Assembly: GCA_945957375.1 (NCBI GenBank)
Contig: CAMFKX010000024.1
Location: 1 to 32,635 of the forward strand
Direction of reading: 5' to 3'
Length of the DNA stretch: 32,635 nt
DNA from: an uncultured Roseiarcus sp.
GTDB lineage: Bacteria; Pseudomonadota; Alphaproteobacteria; Rhizobiales; Beijerinckiaceae
Position numbers and translations under genes: made by a program. This document shows positions 8,659-16,588 of this stretch, one piece after another; position 1 is the stretch's first letter, and the number at the start of each line of letters is the position of its first letter. The notes under the pieces are model-generated. The model ran no database searches. It saw nothing but the letters and a program-made list of their open reading frames with translations, and was not told the DNA's origin.

Positions 8659-9029
8659 CGGGTCACTCCCGGCAGCACGCTCACCGTCATCGGGGCGGCG
8701 GCGAAAAGGTTGAGGCGCAGGCCGTCGCCTTCGGCGATGAGGTCGGCGACATAGGCGCCGGGCGTGAGCGCGACGTTGGCGGCCGCCGGGCTCCAGAACG
8801 TCAGCGTCCCGGCGCCGCCGCCGTTGACCAGGCCGCCGTTGAGAGTCGAGAGGTCGAGCGCGACGGAGCCGAGGTCGAGCGGCCGGACCTGCATGTGGAA
8901 GGCGATGCCGGTCAGGTCGATCGGGCCGCCGCCACCCGGCGCGTCGAATCGCCAGGCGACGAGAAAGTCGGCGTTGCCGTCGATCGTCATGGAGCCCGCG
9001 AGTTGCGGCAGGGCGAGGATCTGCGTCAC
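8655..9029 (-). CDS. Beta-rich tail-associated protein, unknown
   Basis: The 124-aa protein reads LPQLAGSMTIDGNADFLVAW, then IDLTGIAFHMQVRPLDLGSV and LTPGAYVADLIAEGDGLRLN, and is beta-rich. The pattern recalls the N-terminal domains of baseplate-attached fibre proteins (BppU-type), which is a weak comparison. The start is GTG in a GTGA overlap, and the stop overlaps the next ATG (ATGA). Confidence 0.6.
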   Translation of the reverse strand: MTQILALPQLAGSMTIDGNADFLVAWRFDAPGGGGPIDLTGIAFHMQVRPLDLGSVALDLSTLNGGLVNGGGAGTLTFWSPAAANVALTPGAYVADLIAEGDGLRLNLFAAAPMTVSVLPGVTR

Positions 9030-9703
9030 GCGTTGACGCCCGCGATAACGATCGCCGGCGGCGCGGCGACCTGCCGGGGAACGACGGCGTTGACCTCGGT
9101 CGCCACGGCGGCGATCGCCGTCTCGAACGTCGCGAGCGCCGCGGCCAGGTCGCCGGCCGTCGTCGCCGCCGCGACAGCCCCCTGGAGCGCGAGCAGCGCG
9201 TTGGACAGGTCGAGACTTGCGCCCTGGAGCGCGACGACGACAGCCGCGAGCGCCACGACGTCGCCGGAGCCGTCGGATTTTCTCAGTCCGTAGGCGAGCG
9301 CCAGGTTGGCGAAGCGCGCCGCCATCGGACCGGCGGTCGGCGCCGCGCCGCCGTTGCCGTTGACGATCGAGGCGGCGTTGGCGAAGGCGGTCGCGTGGGT
9401 CGCATCCGGCTCGATCGCGCCGACGATCGCGTCGCAGACCGCCGAGGCGGCGGCGACGACCTGGGCGGCGAGCTGCGCCTGCGTCGGCGGCGAGGGCGCG
9501 ACGTAGGCGCCGATCGTCCCGTAGGCGCCGGCGAGCGCGTCGGCGAGCACCTTCTGGCCGTGCGCCTCGACGTCGTTCGGATGGGCGACGAAGGCGACCG
9601 ATTGCCCGTTGAGCGTCGCGTCGAACGCGACGGCGGTGTGATCGACGTCCGCCCAGCGCGGATTGGTCAGGCCGGCGAGGAAGTTCGGAAGATTGAAAGC
9701 CAT
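9026..9703 (-). CDS. Tail-associated Ala-rich protein, unknown
   Basis: The 225-aa protein starts MAFNLPNFLAGLTNPRWADV. A short domain (DATLNGQSVAFVAHPNDVEA) is followed by a very Ala/Val-rich helical C-terminus (AALATFETAIAAVATEVNAV). I do not recognise the family. Its position right after the fibre suggests a fibre-assembly or fibre-associated role. It is separated by 1 nt from the fibre gene and overlaps the next start by GTGA. Confidence 0.6.
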   Translation of the reverse strand: MAFNLPNFLAGLTNPRWADVDHTAVAFDATLNGQSVAFVAHPNDVEAHGQKVLADALAGAYGTIGAYVAPSPPTQAQLAAQVVAAASAVCDAIVGAIEPDATHATAFANAASIVNGNGGAAPTAGPMAARFANLALAYGLRKSDGSGDVVALAAVVVALQGASLDLSNALLALQGAVAAATTAGDLAAALATFETAIAAVATEVNAVVPRQVAAPPAIVIAGVNA

Positions 9704-9704
9704 G

Positions 9705-10910
9705 TCACGCGACCCTTTGCCAGAGCGGCAGCCCGTAATCGCCGGTCAGGCTCGGCGCGTAGCCCCCCGAGGTCACAGCCAGCATGGAGCCGTTCGAGGT
9801 CGATCCCGCGTAGGTGATGACGTTGATCCAGCTGCCGCCGTAGGTTCCTGACGGATTGGTCAGGCAAGCCAGCACGCTCCCGACGCCGCCGATCCCGAAG
9901 CTGTAGTTCGCGCCCGGCGCCCCTGGCGCCCCTGGCGAACCCGGCGCCCCGGCCGCCCCGGTCGCCCCCGCCGGGATCGTGAGGTTCAGCACCTGGTGGG
10001 GCGCCGTCCCGGTGACGGTGGCGGCCGCGCTCGATCCCGCCGCCCCGGTCGTCACCGTCCCGATCGACAGCGTGTTCGCGATCGCGCTCGGGATGGTCGC
10101 CGCCAGGGCCGCCAGCGCCGCCTTGATCTGCTGCAATGTCGGGAACGGCCACAGGAAGCTCGATGCGGCGTCGGGCGCGCCGGCGGTGAACTCAGCCGCC
10201 GTCGCCGCGCGCGTCACCCCCAGCGCCGCGAGTTCGCCCGCGTCCGTCAGCGGCGTCGCCGGCTGCGACGCCTTGGCGACGGAAAAGACGCGGTCGGTCC
10301 AGCCGGCGGGCGAGACGGTGTCCGCCTTGGCGAGGGGCGCGACGCAGGTCGGCAGGTTGGCGTTGAACGCCGCCTGCACCTGCGCCATCGACACGAACGC
10401 CGCCGAGGGCGGCGTCAGCACGACCGTCCCGAGCGACAGCCCGACCGAGGCGACGAAGGCGAGATCGACCGCCGCCCCGTTGGCCGTCACCAGCTTCGGC
10501 ATCAGCGTCGTGCCGGCCAGCATCGCCGTCCCGGCCTCGTCGGTGATGATGAACTCGGTGACGTAGAACGGCCCGATCTCATTCCCGCCGGCGTCGACCG
10601 CCGGCACGACGCACAGGATGTCGACCTGGTTCGGATTGGCCGTGTCGACCGTGACCGCCTGGACGATCGCCCCGCGCCACACCTCGTGGGTGACGGCGCC
10701 GGTCGTCTGCAGCGTCGAGATCGCCGGCACCTGCGCGCCGGCGCCGCCCACGTTGCCGTCGCCGAGGATCACGGTGGCCGAGGTGAACTGGATCTCGGGC
10801 AGCGGACTCGAGCCGCCGGCCGCCGCCAGGATCGCGTTCGACCGGTTGATATAGGCCTGCAGCGGAACGGTCGCGACCTGGATCGCGGCGATCGACGGGA
10901 GGGTGGTCAT
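9705..10910 (-). CDS. Tail fibre protein with collagen-like repeat
   Basis: The 401-aa protein has an N-terminal phage tail-fibre-like region (PFYVTEFIITDEAGTAML around residue 115, as in P2 H-type fibres). A helical middle follows, then a short collagen-like Gly-X-Y run (seven triplets, about residues 314-334), and a C-terminal domain ending GGYAPSLTGDYGLPLWQRVA. It is probably the trimeric receptor-binding or adaptor fibre attached to protein I. It starts in an ATGA overlap with I and ends 1 nt before the next gene. Confidence 0.8.
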   Translation of the reverse strand: MTTLPSIAAIQVATVPLQAYINRSNAILAAAGGSSPLPEIQFTSATVILGDGNVGGAGAQVPAISTLQTTGAVTHEVWRGAIVQAVTVDTANPNQVDILCVVPAVDAGGNEIGPFYVTEFIITDEAGTAMLAGTTLMPKLVTANGAAVDLAFVASVGLSLGTVVLTPPSAAFVSMAQVQAAFNANLPTCVAPLAKADTVSPAGWTDRVFSVAKASQPATPLTDAGELAALGVTRAATAAEFTAGAPDAASSFLWPFPTLQQIKAALAALAATIPSAIANTLSIGTVTTGAAGSSAAATVTGTAPHQVLNLTIPAGATGAAGAPGSPGAPGAPGANYSFGIGGVGSVLACLTNPSGTYGGSWINVITYAGSTSNGSMLAVTSGGYAPSLTGDYGLPLWQRVA

Positions 10911-11506
10911 AGCGGATGCACCTTGATCTGCGGCAGGAAACGCGACGTCGCGCCGACGGCGGGCATCGGCCGCGCGGCGACCCGGTTGGCGACGGAAAGG
11001 CCGATGCGCTGCGCCGCGGCGACGAACAGCGCGGCCGGCGGCTGGGTCACCCGCACGCGCGGCCGCGGCATGTCGCGCACGTTCTTGCGCCGCATCGCCG
11101 AGGCGAGCGCCGCGCTGAGGTCGGGCGGCGTCGGACCGGGCGCCATGGCGACCTCGACGACGAAGTCCGGAAACACCAGGTCTCGCTCCTCGAACCATTC
11201 GCGGATCGCGACCGGGCTCCCGATGTCGAGCGCGATTTCGGCCTCGAGCGCGGTCGCCGAGCCGTAGGCGGCATGGTCGCTGAAGCTCGAGGCGGTCCGC
11301 GCCCGGTTCCCGGGCTCGTCGGCCGGATCATAGAAATGGACGCTCCGCTCCCAGGCGAGGAACGGCGTGACCGCCGACGGACAGGCCGCCGGATCGCGCG
11401 CGCGGCGGATCGCGTCGACGTCGGCCGACAGCACGCGCCGGTCGGCGGCGCTCTGGGCGCGTTCGAACGGGGTCGCGTTCGGAGGGAGGAGGTCGTCGGC
11501 GCTCAT
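10907..11506 (-). CDS. Tail protein I (P2 gpI-like)
   Basis: The 199-aa protein (P2 I is 176) has PPNATPFERAQSAADRRVLS at the start, DPAACPSAVTPFLAWERSVH near residue 45 and AIREWFEERDLVFPDFVVEV in the middle. These are typical of the tail protein I family. It is a wedge protein linking the baseplate to tail fibres. It overlaps J and the fibre gene by ATGA. Confidence 0.92.
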   Translation of the reverse strand: MSADDLLPPNATPFERAQSAADRRVLSADVDAIRRARDPAACPSAVTPFLAWERSVHFYDPADEPGNRARTASSFSDHAAYGSATALEAEIALDIGSPVAIREWFEERDLVFPDFVVEVAMAPGPTPPDLSAALASAMRRKNVRDMPRPRVRVTQPPAALFVAAAQRIGLSVANRVAARPMPAVGATSRFLPQIKVHPL

Positions 11507-12393
11507 GGCGTCGTCCGCCGTCGCCAGACGATCCGCGCGCCGGTGAAGATCGGCGCGTCGAACGGACCGCCGCCGATCGTCGCGGCCGGCGTCCGGAGCT
11601 CGACGTCCCACACGAGGCCGGCGGCGTTATAGGCCAGCACCGCGCTGACCGCGCTCGGGCTGACCGCGCCGCCGATCGCCCGGCGCGCCAGGGCGAACGC
11701 CGCCAGCGCCGCCCCCTGGCTCGCGACCACGGCGTCCGGGTCCGCCCCCTCGGCGAGGACCAGCGTCGCGTCGGCCGACCACGGGATCGGCTGCACCGTG
11801 CGCACGGTGATCCGGTCGTTGACCTTGCGGCTGGCGCGCGGGAAGGCGGCCGCGACCGCCTCGAGCGTCGCCGGCGCCGGCACGCCGGTCGCGGTCGCGC
11901 CGAGACAGACGAGGCAGACCTCGCCGGCCGCGACACCCGGGACTTCGCCGCCGTAGACCGCGACGTCGGCGAGGCCGACCGGATCGGCGCTAAGCGCCTG
12001 GTAGCGGTAGCCGCCGTAGGAGCCGCCGAGCGACAGCGCCTCCCAGGCGAGCTGCGCCCGCGCCCGCAGCGACGGGTCGAGCTCTCCGGGCGCGCGCACG
12101 GTCTGGAAGGCCGCCGCGACCTGGTCGAGATCCGGGCCCTGCGCATAGGCGAGCATGGTCGCCAGCGCCGCCTCGTTGATCCGCTGGGCGACGAGACCCT
12201 CGCGATAGGCTCCCGTCTCCTGCAGCTTCACCGCCGGCTCGGACTCCAGCGCTCCGGTGTCGTAGGCGATCCCCGCCGCGGCCATGCGCGCGGTGAAATC
12301 CGCCAGCCGCGCCGTCACGATCGCGTCGAAGCCCCAGGTCTGGACGACCGCCGGCGCCGGCAGGTTGGCGAGGTTGATCGGGGCGAAGGTCAT
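11503..12393 (-). CDS. Baseplate assembly protein J (P2 gpJ-like)
   Basis: The 296-aa protein (P2 J is 302) belongs to the baseplate J family. Visible features are TARMAAAGIAYDTGALESEP, QRINEAALATMLAYAQGPDL, and the ELDPSLRARAQLAWEALSLG segment with GGSYGGYRYQALSADP after it. RKVNDRITVRTVQPI follows. It is a wedge component at the periphery of the baseplate. The start overlaps the W stop (ATGA) and its stop overlaps the I start (ATGA). A longer N-terminal open frame is a shadow. Confidence 0.93.
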   Translation of the reverse strand: MTFAPINLANLPAPAVVQTWGFDAIVTARLADFTARMAAAGIAYDTGALESEPAVKLQETGAYREGLVAQRINEAALATMLAYAQGPDLDQVAAAFQTVRAPGELDPSLRARAQLAWEALSLGGSYGGYRYQALSADPVGLADVAVYGGEVPGVAAGEVCLVCLGATATGVPAPATLEAVAAAFPRASRKVNDRITVRTVQPIPWSADATLVLAEGADPDAVVASQGAALAAFALARRAIGGAVSPSAVSAVLAYNAAGLVWDVELRTPAATIGGGPFDAPIFTGARIVWRRRTTP

Positions 12394-12779
12394 GCCGCCC
12401 TCATCGCCGCGAGCGTCAGCGGCGCGAGCACCGTCTGCATCGGGATCACCACGGACCAGTCGCCGCGGTGGCCGTTGGGATACCAGTCGCCTTCCAGCGC
12501 GAAGCCGGCGACGCCGTCCGGCCCGAGCCGGGTCGCCGTCACTTTCGCCAGGCGGAAGCCCGGCTCCCACAGCCGCAGCGCCTCGGCGATCGCCGAGAAA
12601 TGGCCGACGATCGCGCGCGGGCTCATCGGCGCATCGAGCAGCGCCGGCGCGTCCGAGCCGTAGGCGCGGGCGAGCACCCGCGATCCGACCGCGGTCGTGA
12701 CGATGTCCATGATCGACTGCGACGCATGCGCCCAGCCGGTCAGGACTTCGCCCGTCGAACGGTCGATCCCGGTGCGCAT
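12390..12779 (-). CDS. Baseplate assembly protein W (GPW/gp25 family)
   Basis: This 129-aa baseplate wedge protein (P2 W is 115 aa) shows GWAHASQSIMDIVTTAVGSR and RAIVGHFSAIAEALRLWEPG, and then strands ending LTLAAMRAA. T4 gp25-like proteins of this family initiate sheath assembly on the baseplate wedge. It overlaps the J gene by ATGA and lies 9 nt after the small preceding gene. Confidence 0.92.
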   Translation of the reverse strand: MRTGIDRSTGEVLTGWAHASQSIMDIVTTAVGSRVLARAYGSDAPALLDAPMSPRAIVGHFSAIAEALRLWEPGFRLAKVTATRLGPDGVAGFALEGDWYPNGHRGDWSVVIPMQTVLAPLTLAAMRAA

Positions 12780-12788
12780 CGCGGCGGC

Positions 12789-13004
12789 TCAGCGCGCTTC
12801 CGCGTCGGGCGCCGGCGCAGGCGCGATCACGCCCTCGCGCAGCAGGAAGGCCATGTGGCGCGGGTCGGCGGAGAAGACGTCGCCCTGCGCACGCCGGCGG
12901 CCGGCGATCTTCATGCCGTTCTCGGGCGTCTTCAGCACGGTGTAGGCGACCAGCGCCGGGCTCGGCGTCGGGGCCCTGAGTACCGGCTTTGCTTTCAAGG
13001 CCAT
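12789..13004 (-). CDS. Hypothetical 71-aa protein between baseplate V and W
   Basis: The small basic protein starts MALKAKPVLRAPTPSPALVA and includes MAFLLREGVIAPAPAPDAEA at the end. The family is unknown. A clear ribosome-binding site (TAGGAGCG) overlaps the V stop and stands 5-9 nt before the ATG. Classical P2 has no gene at this place. Its Pro/Ala tails and short central segment suggest a small structural or adaptor protein. Confidence 0.65.
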   Translation of the reverse strand: MALKAKPVLRAPTPSPALVAYTVLKTPENGMKIAGRRRAQGDVFSADPRHMAFLLREGVIAPAPAPDAEAR

Positions 13005-13014
13005 TGAAACGCTC

Positions 13015-13662
13015 CTATCGGGTGAAGGTCGTGGTCGAGAGATTGCCGACGTCGATGAACCCGCCGGAGTCGACGGTGCCCTGCATGGCCAGCGGCTTGT
13101 CGGCGCCGTCGCCGCCGAGCTTGATCGCGGGCGAGTCGATCACGACCTGCGGCGCGTGCATGGTGACGCCGGTCGAGCCGGTCGCGGTCACGTCGCCGTT
13201 GAGTTCGATCATCGGCGCGGTGACGGTCACCTTGCCGGCCGACAGCGTCACCGAGAGGCCGCCCAGCTCCAGGCTGATCGCGTCGTCGGTCGCCCGCACC
13301 CGGCCCTGGCCGCGCGCGCAGACGATGTCTTCGGACGCGCTGGTCGAGGGCGACGGGTTCTGATCGTGGAACCCGCCCGGGATCACGACCGCGTTCGAGA
13401 GGTCGCCGTCGGCGCAGAGCAGCGTCACCTGCTGCCCGGTCTTGTAGGGCCGCCAGTCCTTCGCGGTGCCGGCGTGGGCGTTGGTCGGAACCTTGTGGGT
13501 GACGAACGAGGACTCGTCGTCGCCGAGATTGACGACGGCCGCGCCCGCCTCGGCGTCGAACGACTGGACGACGCCGGTGCGCACGACGTTGCCGAGCCGG
13601 GTCTTGAGGGTCGCGGCGAGATATTCCAGCGCGTCGAGCCGGTCGAGGATGGAGGCGATCAT
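13015..13662 (-). CDS. Baseplate assembly protein V (spike), P2 gpV/Mu gp45-like
   Basis: The 215-aa protein is a tail spike/baseplate hub. An OB-fold region (VRTGVVQSFDAEAGAAVVNL, then DWRPYKTGQQVTLLCADGDL) occupies about residues 22-100. A triple-stranded beta-helix with repeated short strands (VTLSAGKVTVTAPMIELNGD, VTMHAPQVVIDSPAIKLGGD) forms the shaft. Homologues pierce the outer membrane with an iron-bound tip; the C-terminal end here lacks an obvious HxH tip motif. It starts the P2-like tail series and overlaps gp37 by ATGA. Confidence 0.9.
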   Translation of the reverse strand: MIASILDRLDALEYLAATLKTRLGNVVRTGVVQSFDAEAGAAVVNLGDDESSFVTHKVPTNAHAGTAKDWRPYKTGQQVTLLCADGDLSNAVVIPGGFHDQNPSPSTSASEDIVCARGQGRVRATDDAISLELGGLSVTLSAGKVTVTAPMIELNGDVTATGSTGVTMHAPQVVIDSPAIKLGGDGADKPLAMQGTVDSGGFIDVGNLSTTTFTR

Positions 13663-14258
13663 CGCAGGCTCCCCGCGGGCGCCGCGACGAACGGCTCGGC
13701 CAGGGCGACGTCGACGCCGGCGAGGCCGTCGGACGCCGTCCATTCCGGCGTCCCGTTGACGATCCCTTCGGTGAGCGCGGCGATCACCGGATCGATCGAA
13801 TCGCCGAACGGCTCGCCGAGCAGCACGGTCGAGGTCCAGGTCACCTGCCACAGCGCGACGCCGAACTTGTCGATCGGGCCGGAATATTCGTTGTGCGCCT
13901 CGACGTCGTCCGGCTGCAGCACGCCCTCGAGGCCGAACCGGTTCGAGACGATCGCCAGCTCGACCGCCGCCGCCAGCGCCAGCGCCGCGGCGTCGCGGCC
14001 GACCCGCACGTCGCCGGGCGCCGCGTCGCGGGTGACGATGACGGCCGCGCAGCGGACCGGCACCGCCCAGCGCCCATCCTTCCAGCGCGCCGCCCGCCCG
14101 GCGCCGACGATGGCGATCAGGATCGCGGGGGCGGTCACGGCGTAGCGGCGGATCTCGTCGAGATCAAACACGCCGCCGTGCGGGGCGACCGGCACGGTCG
14201 GCAGCTTGCCCGAAAGGGTCGCGACGATCGCGGCGCGGAGATCGGCGAGGCTCGCCAT
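13659..14258 (-). CDS. gp37-like protein (DUF1834)
   Basis: The 199-aa protein begins MASLADLRAAIVATLSGKLP and continues with AVTAPAILIAIVGAGRAARW and LAAAVELAIVSNRFGLEGVL. This fits the Mu gp37/DUF1834 family, which occupies the slot between gpG and the tail genes and is thought to be a tail terminator or connector. It overlaps gpG by TGATG and the baseplate V gene by ATGA. Confidence is from order and pattern. Confidence 0.8.
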   Translation of the reverse strand: MASLADLRAAIVATLSGKLPTVPVAPHGGVFDLDEIRRYAVTAPAILIAIVGAGRAARWKDGRWAVPVRCAAVIVTRDAAPGDVRVGRDAAALALAAAVELAIVSNRFGLEGVLQPDDVEAHNEYSGPIDKFGVALWQVTWTSTVLLGEPFGDSIDPVIAALTEGIVNGTPEWTASDGLAGVDVALAEPFVAAPAGSLR

Positions 14259-14731
14259 CAGAAGTATCTCTCGATGAACTTCGCCGCCGCGGCTTCGAGG
14301 TCGTGCGCGTTCTGCGCCGAGACGCCGAGATAGGGCCGCGCCGGGATCACGCTCTTCTTCGCGAACACCGTCTTGCCGCCGAGCTCGAAGCGCAGCCGCC
14401 GGGCGGTCTTGGGCGTGATCGTCGCGCCGAACTGGTGCACCCGGGCGCCGATCCAGCCCGAGCCCCATTTCGCCTGGGTGGCGCTCGCGGAATGGTCGAT
14501 CGAGCGGGCGAGGTGTTCGCCGGTGACGAACAGCGGCGCGCGCCCGTCGACCGTCGGCTTCCAGCGCGCGCCCTCGGGCGAGGTCTTTTCCTCCTCGATC
14601 CGGCGCTGGGTCTGCTGCTGGCCCATGCGGGCGAGGCCGTCCATCAGCTCGTGGAACTCGAGCCGCGCCAGCGCGGCGAGCCGCGCGCGGGCGACGTCGA
14701 CGCCTTCGATGACGATGGCGACGCCGGTCAC
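14258..14731 (-). CDS. Virion morphogenesis/tail completion protein (Mu gpG-like)
   Basis: The 157-aa protein (Mu G is 156) carries FHELMDGLARMGQQQTQRRI, then SPEGARWKP, FVTGEHLARSIDH and HQFGATITPK. These match the phage virion morphogenesis (gpG, P2 gpS-like) family involved in tail completion or head-tail joining. The start is GTG in a GTGA overlap with gp36; the large upstream frame is a shadow. TGATG joins it to the next gene. Confidence 0.9.
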   Translation of the reverse strand: MTGVAIVIEGVDVARARLAALARLEFHELMDGLARMGQQQTQRRIEEEKTSPEGARWKPTVDGRAPLFVTGEHLARSIDHSASATQAKWGSGWIGARVHQFGATITPKTARRLRFELGGKTVFAKKSVIPARPYLGVSAQNAHDLEAAAAKFIERYF

Positions 14732-15168
14732 AGCATCCTCCAGCCCGATCGCCGCGCCGCCGCCGGCGTCGTCTCGACGATCGCTTCGTTGGGCGAGACC
14801 GCCGGCGCGGCCGATGGCGGCAGCACGACGTCGATCGCGGCGTCGCCCTTGGCGACGTCCTTCAGGAAGGCGAGCGCGCGCTTCTCGGCGTCGACGACGA
14901 TGTCGTTGCGCGCCCCGGGCGTATTGGCGAGCTGCCCCATCGCCAGGTCGCAGCAGAGCGAGACGAGCAGGGCGCGGCCCGAGTCGGTCGGGACGATCGG
15001 CAGCGGGTAGCGGCGGGCGAGATAGCCGTCGATGGTCGCGGCGGCGTTGGCGAGGCCGGCGGCGAGGCGGGCTTCGTCCCGCATCATCGTCTCCGGATTC
15101 CACGCCGCGAGCGTGACGGTCTCCGCCCCCCACTTGGCGTCGAGATCGGCTTCCAGGGCGTAGGCCAT
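14728..15168 (-). CDS. DUF1320 head-tail connector protein (Mu gp36-like)
   Basis: The 146-aa protein (Mu gp36 is 139) starts MAYALEADLDAKWGAETVTL. Its helical core contains AAATIDGYLARRYPLPIVPT and LLVSLCCDLAMGQLA, typical of DUF1320 connector proteins at the neck. The ATG lies after a 115-nt gap containing the attenuator-like hairpin. The stop overlaps the next GTG start (GTGA). Confidence 0.9.
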   Translation of the reverse strand: MAYALEADLDAKWGAETVTLAAWNPETMMRDEARLAAGLANAAATIDGYLARRYPLPIVPTDSGRALLVSLCCDLAMGQLANTPGARNDIVVDAEKRALAFLKDVAKGDAAIDVVLPPSAAPAVSPNEAIVETTPAAARRSGWRML

Positions 15169-15190
15169 CGTCGCGCTCGCGAAATTCGAG

Positions 15191-15217
15191 AAAAGAGCCG
15201 GGGGCCAGGCCCCCGGC
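15191..15217 (-). terminator. Attenuator-like hairpin between gp35 and gp36
   Basis: A 21-nt inverted repeat (GCCGGGGGCC, one-base centre, GGCCCCCGGC; 15197-15217) is followed on the coding strand by TCTTTTCTC. That is a weak T-rich tail, so this is a plausible partial rho-independent terminator. It would lower expression of connector and tail genes relative to capsid. It sits 28 nt or more upstream of the gp36-like start. Confidence 0.6.
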
Positions 15218-15283
15218 AGTCTGGGAGGAAACCCGTGAGGCGGGTCCTTCGACGCGGGCCCTCGTCCCGCGCGAAGCTCGAGG

Positions 15284-15514
15284 TCAGGCGGCGGGTTTCG
15301 CCGCCTCGATCCGGCGCACGTCGAGCAGCTCGTCGGACGAGATCGCGGCGAACGCGTCGGCGTCCAGGTCGGCGAGGCAGAGCACCGTGCCGAGCGGGCC
15401 GAACTTGATCCCGGCGCGCCAGCGCCCGTCTTCCGGGCCGATCACCTTGATGAATTCGTCCGGGCCGCCGGCGGGCTTCGGCGCCTCGGCGGCGACGTCG
15501 GGTTTCTTGGCCAT
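15284..15514 (-). CDS. FluMu gp35-like small protein
   Basis: The 76-aa protein has an N-terminal Lys/Ala/Pro tail and a compact domain (FIKVIGPEDGRWRAGIKFGP, then DLDADAFAAISSDELLDVRR). The strand-then-RAGI pattern followed by an acidic helix resembles the FluMu N-terminal/gp35 family of Mu-like phages, found at this place after the major head gene. The role is unknown, presumably virion assembly. The start ATG at 15514 has GGAG upstream. It lies isolated between two strong hairpins. Confidence 0.7.
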   Translation of the reverse strand: MAKKPDVAAEAPKPAGGPDEFIKVIGPEDGRWRAGIKFGPLGTVLCLADLDADAFAAISSDELLDVRRIEAAKPAA

Positions 15515-15533
15515 GTCGGTCTCCGATGGGTGG

Positions 15534-15562
15534 CCCGGGGCCGGATACTTGCCGGCCCCGGG
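15534..15562 (-). repeat. Strong GC hairpin after major capsid gene
   Basis: A perfect 11-bp inverted repeat (CCCGGGGCCGG/CCGGCCCCGGG, 7-nt loop) lies between the capsid stop and the next start. No T run follows on the coding strand, so it is not a classic terminator. It could stabilise the capsid mRNA 3' end or act as a processing site or attenuator. Confidence 0.7.
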
Positions 15563-15600
15563 GAGGCTTGCGGCCTCTGTCGCTCGCGCGGGGTATTCCG

Positions 15601-16554
15601 TCAGGGCAGCCAGGGCGTCATGAAGACCTCGACCAGATCCTTGTCGGTGTTCGAGATCACGCCCGCGCCGCTGGTCAGCGCCGCTTCGCCCGGCACGCCG
15701 TCGACGGCGAGGAAGTCGGACTTGAACAGATCGCGCGCGGTGGCGTGCAGGCTCGGCCCGACCACGATCACGTTCGGCACCAGGCCGAGCGGACGGCCGC
15801 GGTCCGCCGTCATCGCCACCATCTGCTGATAGGCGGCGCGGAGGTTGGTGCGGGTCAGGGGCAAGGTCGAGGCGAAGGCGAGCTGCCACAGGCCGTAGCC
15901 GGCGTTGGCGCGGCCGTCGACGCCATAGGTGAACTCGTTGCGCTCGAACACGCGGTCCGACGTCTGCTCGCTGGTCTTGGCGACGAACTCGAACGGCCGG
16001 CGCTTCTGGTAGATCAGCGGCTTGAACGCCCGGCTGGTGTCGAGGAGATACCAGGCGGAGGCGCCGGCCGAGGGGGCCGAGCCGGAATAGTTCTGGATGA
16101 ACGTCGTCTTGTCGTTCGCGTCCAGCACCGGATGGCTGTCGAAGAAGCGCTGGCCGTCGTAGCAGGCGCCGGTCCAGCCGTTCGACAGCAGCGGGAACAC
16201 GAGTTCGTCCGGGAACAGCGCCACCGAGCGGCCCATTTCGGCGAACATAGGGCGGAACAGGCCGTAGACGTCGTCCTCGATCTGCTCGCGCTTGACCGAG
16301 ATCGTCGACTCGAAGGTCTTGTTGACGATCTGGTAGCCGTAGGCGTTCAGCTGGCCGACGACGCGATCGCCGATCCATTCGCGGATGCGCGGCATCTGGC
16401 CGAGCCAGCCGTAGTTCTCGGCGCTCGTGGTCGACGGCACGTCCATCGCGACCCGGGAGTACATCGGCGAGACGCCCTTGAGGGCGTCGTTGAAGATGAA
16501 GCTGAACGACTGGAAGATCGCGTTCAGGACGGACGGCGTAATGACCTGCGGCAT
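15601..16554 (-). CDS. Major capsid protein (Mu gpT-like)
   Basis: The 317-aa protein (Mu T is 305 aa) shows the Mu gpT pattern. NAIFQSFSFIFNDALKGVSP is followed by the conserved AENYGWLGQMPRIREWIGDR. KTFESTISVKREQIEDDVYG and FDSHPV follow in the middle. It forms the HK97-fold shell. The gene stands alone with SD-like GAAAGG about 11 nt upstream, and a strong hairpin lies downstream of its stop. Both fit high expression and mRNA stabilisation. Confidence 0.95.
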   Translation of the reverse strand: MPQVITPSVLNAIFQSFSFIFNDALKGVSPMYSRVAMDVPSTTSAENYGWLGQMPRIREWIGDRVVGQLNAYGYQIVNKTFESTISVKREQIEDDVYGLFRPMFAEMGRSVALFPDELVFPLLSNGWTGACYDGQRFFDSHPVLDANDKTTFIQNYSGSAPSAGASAWYLLDTSRAFKPLIYQKRRPFEFVAKTSEQTSDRVFERNEFTYGVDGRANAGYGLWQLAFASTLPLTRTNLRAAYQQMVAMTADRGRPLGLVPNVIVVGPSLHATARDLFKSDFLAVDGVPGEAALTSGAGVISNTDKDLVEVFMTPWLP

Positions 16555-16588
16555 GGCTTCAAGGCCCTTTCAAAGGCGAGACGGGGGT

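Noticed and set aside
9705-10910. Possible invertible or reverse-transcriptase-diversified tail fibre locus
   Set aside because: No invertase, no reverse transcriptase, and no template/variable repeat pair was visible around the fibre or spike genes.
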